From the NCBI GenBank assembly GCA_964247295.1, contig CAXTTV010000077.1:1-20511 (forward strand): a stretch of DNA of 20,511 bases, read 5' to 3'. The notes beneath the pieces were generated by a model. It searched no databases, had not been told where the DNA came from, and saw only the letters and a program-made list of their open reading frames with translations. This document shows, piece by piece, positions 1-7,100 of the stretch; position 1 is the stretch's first letter, and every line of letters begins with the position of its first letter. Source of the stretch: CAXTTV01 sp964247295. GTDB lineage: Bacteria; Chloroflexota; Ktedonobacteria; Ktedonobacterales; Ktedonobacteraceae. Made by a program: the position numbers and the translations under genes.

Positions 1-64
1 TTTTTATACCCCCCCACCCCCCCCCCCCCCCCCCCCCGCCCCCCCCCCCCCCCCCCCCCCCCCC
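1..64. repeat. Poly-C low-complexity tract at the window edge
   Basis: After five T and a short mixed lead-in, the sequence is almost uninterrupted C, broken only by single A and G bases. The next 20 bases are also C/G-rich. Nothing here is coding. Its place at the very start of the window suggests a contig end, a polymerase or assembly artefact, or a real homopolymer that stopped the assembly. From 65 to 175 I see only a short hairpin (GCCGCC, loop GTA, GGCGGC, 100-114) and no gene. Confidence 0.8.
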
Positions 65-175
65 GGGAAGCGGGGACATCCCACCCCCCCCTCTTTCTCG
101 CCGCCGTAGGCGGCATTAAGAAGAGAATTGATATCCCTGCTTTTACTATAGCGAGCAATCAATTTTAAGATAATA

Positions 176-184
176 TGATATACT
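176..184 (+). promoter_or_regulatory. Extended -10 promoter candidate for pyrE
   Basis: TGaTATACT lies 38 bases upstream of the pyrE start. It has a TG dinucleotide one base before a 5/6 match to TATAAT. No good -35 element is visible at 16-18 bp spacing, which is usual for extended -10 promoters. The predicted leader is about 30 nt. Confidence 0.45.
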
Positions 185-222
185 CTTGAGAATATGAATG
201 TATCAACAGAAAGGATGCTGAA

Positions 223-882
223 GTGGCGAAAGAGCAGTCTTTGGATAACCTCTGGTTGGCGCAGATGCTATTTGACCTGGGAGCTGTTCAATTCGGAAAT
301 TTCACTGTCAGTGAGTCCGCAGTAAGCTCACCTATCTTTATTAATCCTAAGGTGTTAATTAGTAACCCTATGGCTTTACGTGTCGCGAGCAAACTTATGC
401 AGCAAGAGATCGATCTCGCTCAGTCATTGCGTCGCCCACGCGTTCATCCCTTTGATATCGTCGCTGGTGTTCCTGTTGGCGGCCTGCTGCTCGCTACAGC
501 TTATTCACTGGAGACAAGTGTTCCTATGATCTATGCCCGCATCCGTCCAGAGGGCACCGGGAAACGGGGCATTGAGGGCCGCTTTTCCTCTGGCGATACT
601 GCGCTGATTGTTGATGATCTTATCACTGGCGGCAGTAGCATCCTGGAGACTGCTTCTCTTCTGGAGGAGAATGGGGTGAAGGTGAAAGATGTGATTGTTT
701 TGATCGACCGGGAACACGGAGCGGCGGAACGCTTGCATACCCATGGCTATAATCTGATTAGTATCTTGAAGCTGGATGTGATGCTTACTCACTTTATATC
801 TAAAGGATTGATCTCCGAGGAAACCTATCGCATCTGTGCAGATTATCTTGCAAGCAAACAGGGCGATAATCAAACACTCTAG
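223..882 (+). CDS. pyrE: Orotate phosphoribosyltransferase
   Basis: Transfers a phosphoribosyl group from PRPP to orotate to give orotidine 5'-monophosphate in de novo pyrimidine synthesis; a soluble cytosolic enzyme. The 219-residue length fits the family. The PRPP-binding motif is clear at residues 126-139 (TALIVDDLITGGSS, with the paired Asp 131-132). A substrate and hinge segment AGVPVGGLLLA (81-91) and a flexible basic loop RPEGTGKRGIEG (about 108-119) match the OPRT layout. The start is a GTG at 223, preceded by AAGGA at 211-215 with 7 bases of spacing. The gene stands alone; no other pyr gene is next to it. It converges on the slipin gene over a shared terminator. Another type I phosphoribosyltransferase is possible, but orotate is the best fit. 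Confidence 0.88.
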   Translation: MAKEQSLDNLWLAQMLFDLGAVQFGNFTVSESAVSSPIFINPKVLISNPMALRVASKLMQQEIDLAQSLRRPRVHPFDIVAGVPVGGLLLATAYSLETSVPMIYARIRPEGTGKRGIEGRFSSGDTALIVDDLITGGSSILETASLLEENGVKVKDVIVLIDREHGAAERLHTHGYNLISILKLDVMLTHFISKGLISEETYRICADYLASKQGDNQTL

Positions 883-910
883 CTTTTTCGCGATCTATAC
901 CGATACGAAG

Positions 911-954
911 GCGAGGGAGATATCTAAAAAAGATATTTCCCTCGCTTTTCTTTG
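911..954. terminator. Bidirectional rho-independent terminator between pyrE and the slipin gene
   Basis: The arms 911-925 and 931-945 pair over 15 positions with one G-U, around an AAAAA loop, and are followed on the + strand by TTTTCTTTG. On the minus strand the stem is followed by CTTCGT, so it is stronger for pyrE. It fills the gap between two convergent stop codons. Confidence 0.85.
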
Positions 955-959
955 TAAGA

Positions 960-1865
960 TTATTGACGCGGCGGTTGCTGAACTTGTATCGGTTCAATAC
1001 CCTGCTGATACGGCGCAATAGGTACCTGTTGAGGCTCCGAGAACGGGGCAATCGGACGCGAACCATCTCCGTTCTGGCGATTCTGCTGGCCTACGCCAGC
1101 ACCCACGGCTTTCATGGTCTGGATCAATGGCTCTACTATGTCCATCGGTAATGGGAAGATGATGGTCGAGTTTTTCTCTGCGGCGATCTCTGTAAGGGTC
1201 TGAAGATACCTCAACTGTAAGGCACTGGGATGGGCTCCAATGACGTTGGCGGCTTCTGCTAACTGCGCTGAGGCCTGCAATTCTCCTTGCGCATGAATGA
1301 TCTTGGCTCTTTTCTCTCGCTCGGCCTCGGCCTGCCGCGCCATTGCCCTTTGCATACTTGCTGGCAGTTCGATGTCTTTGACCTCTACTGCGGTCACTTT
1401 TACTCCCCATCGCTCGGTGTGCTCGTCAATGATCGATTGAAGCTCGTGATTGATTTTGTTCCTCTGTGAGAGAATCTCGTCTAGCTCCGATTGTCCTAAT
1501 ACGTTCCTTAAGGTGGTCTGCCCAATCTGGGTGGTCGCCTGAAGAAAGTTCATGACGTTTACGACTGCTGCCGAGGGATCAACTACGTAAAAGTAGATGA
1601 CGGCGGTTACTTTGATGGTGACGTTATCTCGTGTGATGACTTCCTGCGGCGGGACGGTTAAGGTGACGATACGTAGATCTACTTTGACCATCCGCGAGAT
1701 GATCGGCCAGACCCAAAATACTCCCGGACCTTTGGCTCCCTGCAAACTTCCAAGTAAAAAGATTACTCCACGCTCGTACTGTTGAACTACTCTTAAACCT
1801 GAAAAAAGGAATAGCAAGAAAACCAGTAGCACAAAGGCTACGATGAAGATGATTACGCCTCCCAT
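960..1865 (-). CDS. Slipin (stomatin/prohibitin SPFH-domain membrane protein)
   Basis: A 301-residue membrane-anchored scaffold protein of the stomatin-like group, which forms oligomers in lipid microdomains and often affects membrane protein turnover. Residues 3-22 form one hydrophobic anchor. The SPFH domain then runs from about 24 to 200, with the hallmark stretches ERGVIFLLG (31-39), PGVFWVWP (47-54), PPQEVITRDNVTIKV (72-86) and the Ala/Glu/Arg-rich helix QAEAEREKRAKIIHAQGE (178-195). From about 258 the tail is rich in Gln and Pro and looks disordered. The ATG at 1865 has an AGGAGGC site just upstream (minus strand, 1871-1877). Bacterial slipins are often paired with an NfeD protease-like partner; none is adjacent here, although a tiny membrane protein lies across the upstream gap in the opposite orientation. 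Confidence 0.9.
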   Translation of the reverse strand: MGGVIIFIVAFVLLVFLLFLFSGLRVVQQYERGVIFLLGSLQGAKGPGVFWVWPIISRMVKVDLRIVTLTVPPQEVITRDNVTIKVTAVIYFYVVDPSAAVVNVMNFLQATTQIGQTTLRNVLGQSELDEILSQRNKINHELQSIIDEHTERWGVKVTAVEVKDIELPASMQRAMARQAEAEREKRAKIIHAQGELQASAQLAEAANVIGAHPSALQLRYLQTLTEIAAEKNSTIIFPLPMDIVEPLIQTMKAVGAGVGQQNRQNGDGSRPIAPFSEPQQVPIAPYQQGIEPIQVQQPPRQ

Positions 1866-2229
1866 GAAAGGCCTCCTTCAATTGGAAAAACTGCTTTTTG
1901 ACGCTCTCTGTTCCAGTACGGCTCTATTTGTCAGCATACCCGATTGGACAAAAAAGTTCTACTGAAATAATAAATTGCTATTTGCTATATTAAATATAAC
2001 TTATTGCTATTAAAAAGTCAAGATCTCTCCTGGATGCCGCCTGGGTGCTTTGTCGGTCTGGAAATATGATGCTGTGCTTTTCTTTAACACAGACGGTACA
2101 TTGCCTTTACCTTCAAATACTCTATCTCCAATAGGTAATCTTTGATCACTTTTTTTGGTTTTCTGCCAATAATAGAACTAGATTACGTGGTAACAGGAAA
2201 AGTGTTTTTTCAGTCAGGAAGGACCAGAA
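1866..2229. other. 364-base intergenic region between divergent genes
   Basis: This region holds the upstream sequences of the slipin gene (-) and the small membrane-protein gene (+). Bases 1960-2020 are strongly AT-rich, with runs such as TATATTAAATATAA. I find no convincing -35/-10 pair, RNA gene or ORF with a ribosome-binding site. A 22-codon open frame at about 2067 has no Shine-Dalgarno site and was dismissed. Confidence 0.5.
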
Positions 2230-2403
2230 ATGGAGACGTTCTCTAAGAGAGTTTTAGCTGGCAGTATTTTTCTTTTCTTTTTTATACCTATTCTGGCTTT
2301 TGCTCAGATCCGCCTGCAATTCGATGGCAATACATTGATGATTGCTTCGCTTCTGGGAACGGGTGTTGCCGCCTATATTATCTATGGCCGCTTCTCTCAG
2401 TAA
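2230..2403 (+). CDS. Small two-helix membrane protein (57 aa), unknown function
   Basis: A 57-codon frame opens at ATG 2230 after a strong site AGGAAGGA (2216-2223) with 6 bases of spacing, and closes at TAA 2401-2403. The product begins METFSKRVLAGS, continues with a very hydrophobic stretch (IFLFFFIPILAFA, about 13-25) and a short polar link (QIRLQFDGNT). A second hydrophobic segment (LMIASLLGTGVAAYIIYG, about 36-53) precedes a RFSQ end. This predicts a hairpin membrane protein, or a signal peptide plus one helix; FAQ at 24-26 could be a signal peptidase site. I recognise no family. The gene lies divergent from the slipin and 126 bases ahead of the GrdB-like gene, so it could share a transcript with the latter. 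Confidence 0.6.
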   Translation: METFSKRVLAGSIFLFFFIPILAFAQIRLQFDGNTLMIASLLGTGVAAYIIYGRFSQ

Positions 2404-2529
2404 GTTCCGACGAATTCCTGCGGGATATGCCATACTTTCAGAAGTTAAGGTAAACGCTGATCCTGTACTCACTTCTTAAGAATTTTGCGACAGGTCCAGG
2501 TTCAACTACTGAGAAAGGTGCTTTCTTTT

Positions 2530-3225
2530 ATGGCTATGTCCCGCCGCTGCATTCCCTATACTCCCCGTTCTAAGGATCTCCATGAAACGACGTTCGCCTT
2601 GATTAGCACTGCCAGGGTTCATCTCCGCGATCAGCAACCCTATGATGTCGAGGGCGATAATAGCTGGCGCGTACTCCCAGGTGACCTCAAAAGCGATGAT
2701 CTTATGGTGACACATACCCACTATGCTACACGTGATGCTTCTAAAGATGTTAATTGCGTGTTTCCTATTGATCGCTTACGCGAGTTGGCGAACGCGGGAA
2801 TTATTGGGGGCGTCGGCGATAAACATCTGGGGTTTATGGGATATACTCAACAATTATGCGATCTTTATGAGCGCGTTGCCCCCGAAATGGCAAAAATTAT
2901 CTCCCGATCAAAAGCAGGTGCGGTACTTGTGACTGCTGGCTGCCCTCTCTGCCATCGCATCGCTTGCGCGATCGCTCGCGAGGTGGAGATGACGGGCCTG
3001 CCTACTGTGCAGATTACGGTTGTGCCAGAGGCGACGGCTCCCGCCGGCCCTCCCAGGGCAATCTCTCCTAAAGGGTTCCTGACGGGTAATAGCCTGGGAC
3101 GCCCCAATCAAAAAAACCTTCAACGCTCTGTACTTTTAGATGCTCTACAACGCTGGGAGGCCCGCGAGGAGCCTGGACAGATCTGGGAGAAGGTGTACCC
3201 AGACTACCAATCTCGTCCAGAATAA
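2530..3225 (+). CDS. GrdB-family (glycine/sarcosine/betaine reductase subunit B-like) protein with CxxC in place of the selenocysteine motif
   Basis: A 231-residue protein whose core resembles the GRDB family. Near the N terminus are PYTPRSKDLHETTFALISTA (9-28) and the ARVHL segment. In the middle, THTHYATRDASKDVNCVFPIDRL leads to GIIGGVGDKHLGFMG. The redox segment is AGAVLVTAGCPLCHRIACAIA, with Cys138 and Cys141 where classical GrdB/PrdB have Sec-x-x-Cys. In the classical complexes the selenocysteine attacks the substrate in Stickland reduction; no GrdA, GrdC or Sec machinery is nearby, so the reaction here is unknown. The frame can be extended to a TTG at 2485, but that has no ribosome-binding site. 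ATG 2530 has GAGAAAGG upstream, and the first conserved residues follow directly. It converges on the peroxiredoxin gene with a 61-base gap and no clear terminator. Confidence 0.7.
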   Translation: MAMSRRCIPYTPRSKDLHETTFALISTARVHLRDQQPYDVEGDNSWRVLPGDLKSDDLMVTHTHYATRDASKDVNCVFPIDRLRELANAGIIGGVGDKHLGFMGYTQQLCDLYERVAPEMAKIISRSKAGAVLVTAGCPLCHRIACAIAREVEMTGLPTVQITVVPEATAPAGPPRAISPKGFLTGNSLGRPNQKNLQRSVLLDALQRWEAREEPGQIWEKVYPDYQSRPE

Positions 3226-3286
3226 GTAGGCCTGCTAGAAGCAGAAGAGAAGGCTTGTCGCTCCCGTTCCTAGCATTCAAAATCTT

Positions 3287-3772
3287 TCAGGAAAGCTTAC
3301 AAAGTACGTCAAATAAGGCTTCGTTGTCAGGCATGTCTCCCAAATTTTCGGTGACTTCTATAAAGCGGATGACTCCCTCTTTATCTATCAGGACGACGGC
3401 ACGATTCGCGGCTCCAGCCCCTTTGTGCCGCAGGCCGTACAAGTCTACAACCTGCCCCTGAGGATAAAAGTCGGAAAGGAGCGGGAAACTGGTCTTGATC
3501 GATTTGCTCCATGCGTCCAGCGCTTGAACGCTGTCCATGCTGATGCTGACGATCTCGGCATTATATTCACGAAGCCGATCAAGATCGGCTTCGTACGCTG
3601 GTAACTGCGCGGAACAGACGCTGCTAAAGGCGAATGGCACGAATGCCAAAACAACATTCTTTTTGCCTCTGAAATCACTTAAACGCCAATCTTGTTTGCT
3701 GTTCGTTTTTAGCGTGAAATCAGGAGCTATATCTCCAACCTGCAATTTTTCGGTCTCTGTGTAACTACTCAT
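3287..3772 (-). CDS. Peroxiredoxin, AhpE/bacterioferritin-comigratory-like (AhpC/TSA family)
   Basis: A 161-residue thiol peroxidase that reduces hydrogen peroxide and organic peroxides in the cytosol. It begins MSSYTETEKLQVGDIAPDFTL, the usual entry to the thioredoxin-like fold. The active site is PFAFSSVC (46-53), with peroxidatic Cys53, Pro46 and Ser50 in the PxxxS/TxxC pattern. There is no Cys at the usual atypical 2-Cys position; a Cys four residues from the end (158) is the only other candidate resolving residue. The open frame extends 47 codons further upstream, but those codons lie in the leader behind a strong promoter and look non-protein-like, so I chose ATG 3772. Its ribosome-binding site is weak. 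A GTG at 3832, two bases after AAAGGAG, is a less likely alternative start. Confidence 0.85.
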   Translation of the reverse strand: MSSYTETEKLQVGDIAPDFTLKTNSKQDWRLSDFRGKKNVVLAFVPFAFSSVCSAQLPAYEADLDRLREYNAEIVSISMDSVQALDAWSKSIKTSFPLLSDFYPQGQVVDLYGLRHKGAGAANRAVVLIDKEGVIRFIEVTENLGDMPDNEALFDVLCKLS

Positions 3773-3799
3773 ACAATATTCGCGATCTCTCGTTCTCCG

Positions 3800-3814
3800 C
3801 GAGATCCAATCTCG
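3800..3814 (-). promoter_or_regulatory. Inverted repeat in the peroxiredoxin leader
   Basis: CGAGAT, three bases, ATCTCG. It lies inside the predicted 125-nt leader. The same GAGAT arm can also pair with ATCTC at 3784-3788, so two mutually exclusive hairpins are possible close to the start codon. This could be a translational control element or chance. Confidence 0.3.
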
Positions 3815-3903
3815 GCAGATGCTGTTGATCACGTCTCCTTTCTTTACTTGAAAGCTGCTTCCAGAGATTATCGAAGATGAAACACTCTCACATATTTGAG
3901 CCG

Positions 3904-3933
3904 ATTGTAGCACTCGATTTAAAAGGGTGTCAA
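3904..3933 (-). promoter_or_regulatory. Strong sigma-A-type promoter for the peroxiredoxin gene
   Basis: On the minus strand, TTGACA (3928-3933) is followed after 18 bases by TACAAT (3904-3909), with TG one base ahead of the -10 (TGCTACAAT). The -35 is a perfect consensus and the -10 matches 5/6. The predicted transcription start is near 3897, giving a leader of roughly 125 nt before ATG 3772. Confidence 0.75.
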
Positions 3934-4004
3934 TTTAGGTCTGGCTTTTAAATCTGTTTCAGGCCTGATTGTATAAAAAACTTTACAGAAAATAGATATT
4001 TTTC

Positions 4005-4047
4005 TGATAGAATGCTATCATCAGGTGCGGTATATTTATTACCGGTA
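4005..4047. promoter_or_regulatory. Two adjacent inverted repeats upstream of the glycosyltransferase gene
   Basis: TGATAG, four bases, CTATCA (4005-4020) is followed by CGGTA, seven bases, TACCG (4028-4044). The last arm also forms the palindrome TACCGGTA (4040-4047). They lie between the divergent peroxiredoxin and glycosyltransferase genes, beside a possible TTTACA (3982-3987) -35-like element. They may be operator sites or leader hairpins; no protein ligand can be assigned. Confidence 0.35.
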
Positions 4048-4139
4048 CTCTTTAAGAAAGGAAGTCCGTACCCACTGTATTTGAGAATTGAGGTCAGTTT
4101 TCTAGAAAAGGAGAAAATACCCTGAGGAGCAACAATATT

Positions 4140-5525
4140 TTGACGAATCTGATGAATCTTTGGAATAAACTTACGGCAAAATCGGGCTTCCTGGCCTATC
4201 TCCCTATGGCTATTACGGTTCTACTTACATATATTGGCGCTTCTTGGCAGATCTTCGCTAGCAATACCGATGCCGCCCGCTACCAATGCTATGGCCTGTT
4301 TTTCTGGCTGGGCAGCAAACCGGCAAAAGCGTTGATCCCCGATGGACAATGCAGCTTCCTGGATTATACGGGCCTCCACGCTCCTTTCCATATGCTGCCG
4401 TTGGAATACCCTCCGATTACACTTGTTCCTTTCTCGATTCCGCTGATCATCCCTTTACCTCTCTATCAGATAGGCTTCGCTGTATTTATGGCACTGGTGG
4501 CGGTGGCAATCTATGCCCTTCTTTTACATTATGGTCCTCAAGGCTCGGCTCTAGCTTTCGCTTTCTATCTTATCGTTGGGGCCTGGGCTACTGCCCTGGG
4601 ACGCTACGATCTTCTACCCGCTGGCCTCACTCTGCTAACGGTGATCGCGGCTCAACAAAACCGCTGGACTCTGGCCTATCTGGCGGCTGCTTTCGCAACT
4701 CTCCTGAAAATCTATCCCGTTCTCCTTCTACCTGCTCTTTTTATAGCGGAACAACAGGCTGCCGGGCTGTTCCATACTCCTGGTGAACTGACTGTGACGA
4801 ATTGGCCAAAAGAGCTTTGGCTGACTGTCTCACATATCTTTCATTGGCGCTGGAAACGAACCGGACTGTTCCTGGCAATCCTCCTGGTAGTTACCGGGCT
4901 CTTTTCATCCATTGACTTCAATGGGGCGGTTGTCAGCCAGTTTAGCTACTTCTCCCACCGTCCCGTTCAGATCGAGTCTTTTGGCAGTACTCTCCTTTGG
5001 ATGACTCATCACTTTCTGCTTATTCCTACCACGGCTGGATATGACTTTGGTTCGGTCAATGTCTATAGCCCTCTGGGAGATCTTTTGACTCATCTCTGCG
5101 AGACGGGACTTGCACTCGGAATTCTTTGTACACTCATCACCCAATGGCGCAGGAAAATTAATCTTGCTCAGAGTGCGCTTCTGCTCCTTCTACTTTTTAT
5201 TGGGACCGGCAAGGTTTTTAGCCCTCAATATCTGATCTGGGTGATTCCTCTGGTGGCATATATGGGAGGGATAAATCTGTCCTGGCTGCTCTCCTGGACC
5301 TGCATCTCTGCCCTGACAACGGCAATTTATCCATATCTTTATAATCGCTTTCCCGATGCAACGGTGGCAGCGACAAGTCCAGGCTTCCCTGAGGTTGTCG
5401 GCCTCCGCAACCTGTTGTTTATGCTGCTAACTTTGGCCTATCTATTCAATTGGTTTAACGTACGACAGCATCCTGAGCAACCAGTCCCAACAAAGCGAAA
5501 TCAAGGGCAGGCTCAACTTTCATGA
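4140..5525 (+). CDS. Polytopic GT-C-type glycosyltransferase (GT87/DUF2029-like)
   Basis: A 461-residue, very hydrophobic protein with about ten or more membrane segments spread over its whole length. The motifs of the polyprenyl-phosphate-sugar-dependent mannosyltransferase-like family are visible: EYPP (89-92), GRYDLLPAG (154-162, with a candidate catalytic or binding Asp) and LKIYPVLLLP (189-198). Such enzymes move a sugar from a lipid carrier onto an envelope glycan or glycolipid at the outer face of the membrane; donor and acceptor are unknown here. TTG 4140 follows GAGGAG (4124-4129) by 10 bases; ATG 4152 in the same frame is 22 bases away, so TTG is preferred. The last about 20 residues are polar (NVRQHPEQPVPTKRNQGQAQ). 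It appears monocistronic. Confidence 0.75.
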   Translation: MTNLMNLWNKLTAKSGFLAYLPMAITVLLTYIGASWQIFASNTDAARYQCYGLFFWLGSKPAKALIPDGQCSFLDYTGLHAPFHMLPLEYPPITLVPFSIPLIIPLPLYQIGFAVFMALVAVAIYALLLHYGPQGSALAFAFYLIVGAWATALGRYDLLPAGLTLLTVIAAQQNRWTLAYLAAAFATLLKIYPVLLLPALFIAEQQAAGLFHTPGELTVTNWPKELWLTVSHIFHWRWKRTGLFLAILLVVTGLFSSIDFNGAVVSQFSYFSHRPVQIESFGSTLLWMTHHFLLIPTTAGYDFGSVNVYSPLGDLLTHLCETGLALGILCTLITQWRRKINLAQSALLLLLLFIGTGKVFSPQYLIWVIPLVAYMGGINLSWLLSWTCISALTTAIYPYLYNRFPDATVAATSPGFPEVVGLRNLLFMLLTLAYLFNWFNVRQHPEQPVPTKRNQGQAQLS

Positions 5526-5531
5526 TATCTG

Positions 5532-5583
5532 TCGGGCTATTTTCTCCCGATGGATGAGAGGATCAGGCTTTTCTACCTGATCC
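5532..5583. terminator. Two short hairpins between convergent genes, terminator-like
   Basis: TCGGG, nine bases, CCCGA (5532-5550) is followed by GGATCAGG, eight bases, CCTGATCC (5560-5583). Neither has a clear T-tract on either strand, so termination is inferred from their position between two convergent stop codons. Confidence 0.45.
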
Positions 5584-5592
5584 CTCCCTACC

Positions 5593-6462
5593 TTATCTCC
5601 ACCTTTTGGCTGAGACGGCGAAGCTATAACTCTCACCTGCATTAATATATTGGACTCGATCCTCTAATCCAGCCTCTTGTACAGCTCTTTGAAAGTCTTC
5701 TAAAGGAGATTTGAAAGCATCATAATCGTTGAAGTGAATGGGAATGGCGATCCGAGGAGCGATAATTTGCAATATTTGTACTCCCTGTTTTGCGTCCATC
5801 GTTACTGTTACACCGAGAACACGCGTGCCCCCTAAATGTAATAAGGCCAAATCAATCTCCGGATACCTCTGGGGAATCTCGCGCAGTTGCTCGTGCATTA
5901 AGGTATCCCCACTGATGTACAGCCGTAAAATCATTCGTCTAGTGCTGTTCTGAAATTCTAGCATGCTTCCCATAACCGGAGGCAGGAGAGAGGATAATGG
6001 ACCCGGTGCGTGCCTTCCAGGCATGGCTGTAACCTTCAAACTGGCTTCACCTTTTTTTATTGTGATCGCTCCCCAGGTTCTTAAGGCAAATACTGAGGTA
6101 AAGCCTTTTTTTCTTAAACTGACTGCGGCATGACCTGTGGTAACAATTGGAAGATCTCGGTTCAAGCGCTGCGCTACTTCCCGATCAAAGTGGTCCTCGT
6201 GCATATGTGAGAGCAAAACCAGATCTACTGGCGGCAAATCTTCCATTTCAATCGCTGGATCAGTCAGGCGCGTCGCTTGTAAGCCATATCCTAAATGAAT
6301 ATGATCTCCCTGGTGCAAAAAGTTGGGATCGGTCAGGATGGTAAAGCCTGCGTACCGTAATACGACGGTTGCTGTTCCAACGAAAAAAATAGAGCCATGC
6401 TCCAGGTCCGCTTGAACTGTGTCGGCTGATGTCGACGAACTACTACGATTATCCATTTCCAT
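5593..6462 (-). CDS. Metallo-beta-lactamase-fold hydrolase, UPF0173/UlaG-like
   Basis: A 289-residue cytosolic protein. The metal-binding signature SHMHEDHFD (85-93) carries His86, His88, Asp90 and His91; further probable ligands are His151 in PGRHAPG, Asp186 in SGDT and His243 in IPIHFNDYD. The sequence FVGTATVVLRYAGFTILTDPNF (split across 27-48) is the usual opening of the group that uses a GTA/GHA turn followed by a TDP strand. Members include lactonases and phosphodiesterases; the substrate cannot be read from sequence. ATG 6462 follows AAGGA by eight bases; a second in-frame ATG lies two codons later. The first about 20 residues are Ser/Thr-rich and poorly conserved-looking. It lies 180 bases downstream of the small acidic gene but is separated from it by a terminator. 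Confidence 0.85.
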   Translation of the reverse strand: MEMDNRSSSSTSADTVQADLEHGSIFFVGTATVVLRYAGFTILTDPNFLHQGDHIHLGYGLQATRLTDPAIEMEDLPPVDLVLLSHMHEDHFDREVAQRLNRDLPIVTTGHAAVSLRKKGFTSVFALRTWGAITIKKGEASLKVTAMPGRHAPGPLSSLLPPVMGSMLEFQNSTRRMILRLYISGDTLMHEQLREIPQRYPEIDLALLHLGGTRVLGVTVTMDAKQGVQILQIIAPRIAIPIHFNDYDAFKSPLEDFQRAVQEAGLEDRVQYINAGESYSFAVSAKRWR

Positions 6463-6572
6463 CCAATATGTCCTTTCTTAATGACAAATTCTGTTACTGG
6501 CCTTCTGCCCATTACACGCAACACAGAACGTTCAGGACACGCTGGATAGAATAGTTCGGAGCTTATACGAAA

Positions 6573-6593
6573 GGGAGGCGCTCAACGCCTCCC
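6573..6593 (-). terminator. Rho-independent terminator of the 61-aa gene
   Basis: GGGAGGCG, five bases, CGCCTCCC gives a perfect 8-bp GC-rich stem. On the minus strand it is followed by TTTCGT, a weak T-tract. It lies 50 bases beyond the stop codon of the small acidic gene. Confidence 0.6.
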
Positions 6594-6642
6594 CTATCAT
6601 TTCGCAAAAAAAGAGATCATTCCCACGACGGCTGTCGGTAAT

Positions 6643-6828
6643 CTACCAACGCCAGCGCCTGTCGTCCTCTTCACTATCAACGGCTATGGTATGCTGACCA
6701 CCCGGACAGTAATAAAGCAGGTTCCCCTCTTCGTCGGTCTCGGGAATGCTCTCAGTCTCCAGATCTACCAGCAAGATGGCTTCTTCATGATCTTCTTCGC
6801 ATACATGAAATTTACTGAATAGCCCCAT
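6643..6828 (-). CDS. Small acidic protein (61 aa), unknown function
   Basis: An isolated small gene with its own ribosome-binding site (GAGGT, minus strand 6836-6840, seven bases from ATG 6828) and its own terminator. The product starts MGLFSKFHVCEEDHEEA and carries many Asp/Glu. A compact middle, LLYYCPGGQHTIAVD, precedes an end rich in Asp, Arg and Trp. Two Cys (10, 41) and His 8, 14 and 46 could bind a metal, but there is no CxxC. I do not recognise the family. Divergent from the acyl-CoA dehydrogenase operon. Confidence 0.65.
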   Translation of the reverse strand: MGLFSKFHVCEEDHEEAILLVDLETESIPETDEEGNLLYYCPGGQHTIAVDSEEDDRRWRW

Positions 6829-7100
6829 AAGTTTTACCTCTCATTTTCCTACTTGTTATAAACATTGCGTTACTACTATGGCGATCCATGATGCCTGCGT
6901 ATTATAAATATTTGGCATTTCTGCGACACCATCCAAATCGCGAACAATCAATGTCAGGTCACAGGTCAAAGGCATTGGGTGAGTATAATCAACAAATTTC
7001 ATTTCTTCAATATCAATATTGAGACCAGTACTAAACGGTATAACGGATTATTTACCTTTCCATGAAAGTTATAAATGCTATCTTCAATATCTCTAGATTG
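6829..7100. promoter_or_regulatory. Divergent regulatory region with direct repeat and palindrome
   Basis: This AT-rich gap separates the small acidic gene (-) from the acyl-CoA dehydrogenase operon (+). TCTTCAATATC occurs at 7004-7014 and again at 7081-7091. TCAATAT, two bases, ATATTGA (7007-7022) is a perfect palindrome overlapping the first copy. The second copy covers the -35 position of the operon promoter. A shorter direct repeat AGGTCA occurs twice near 6955-6970. The arrangement fits binding of a repressor, but no regulator gene is nearby. Confidence 0.4.

Noticed and set aside
505..873. 122-codon minus-strand frame inside pyrE
   Set aside because: Antisense shadow of a well-supported gene, with no ribosome-binding site and a random-looking product.
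2067..2135. 22-codon frame in the slipin upstream region
   Set aside because: No ribosome-binding site and a composition typical of random AT-rich DNA.
2485..2529. TTG start at 2485 for the GrdB-like protein
   Set aside because: No ribosome-binding site ahead of it and the extra 15 residues look non-conserved; ATG 2530 is better supported.
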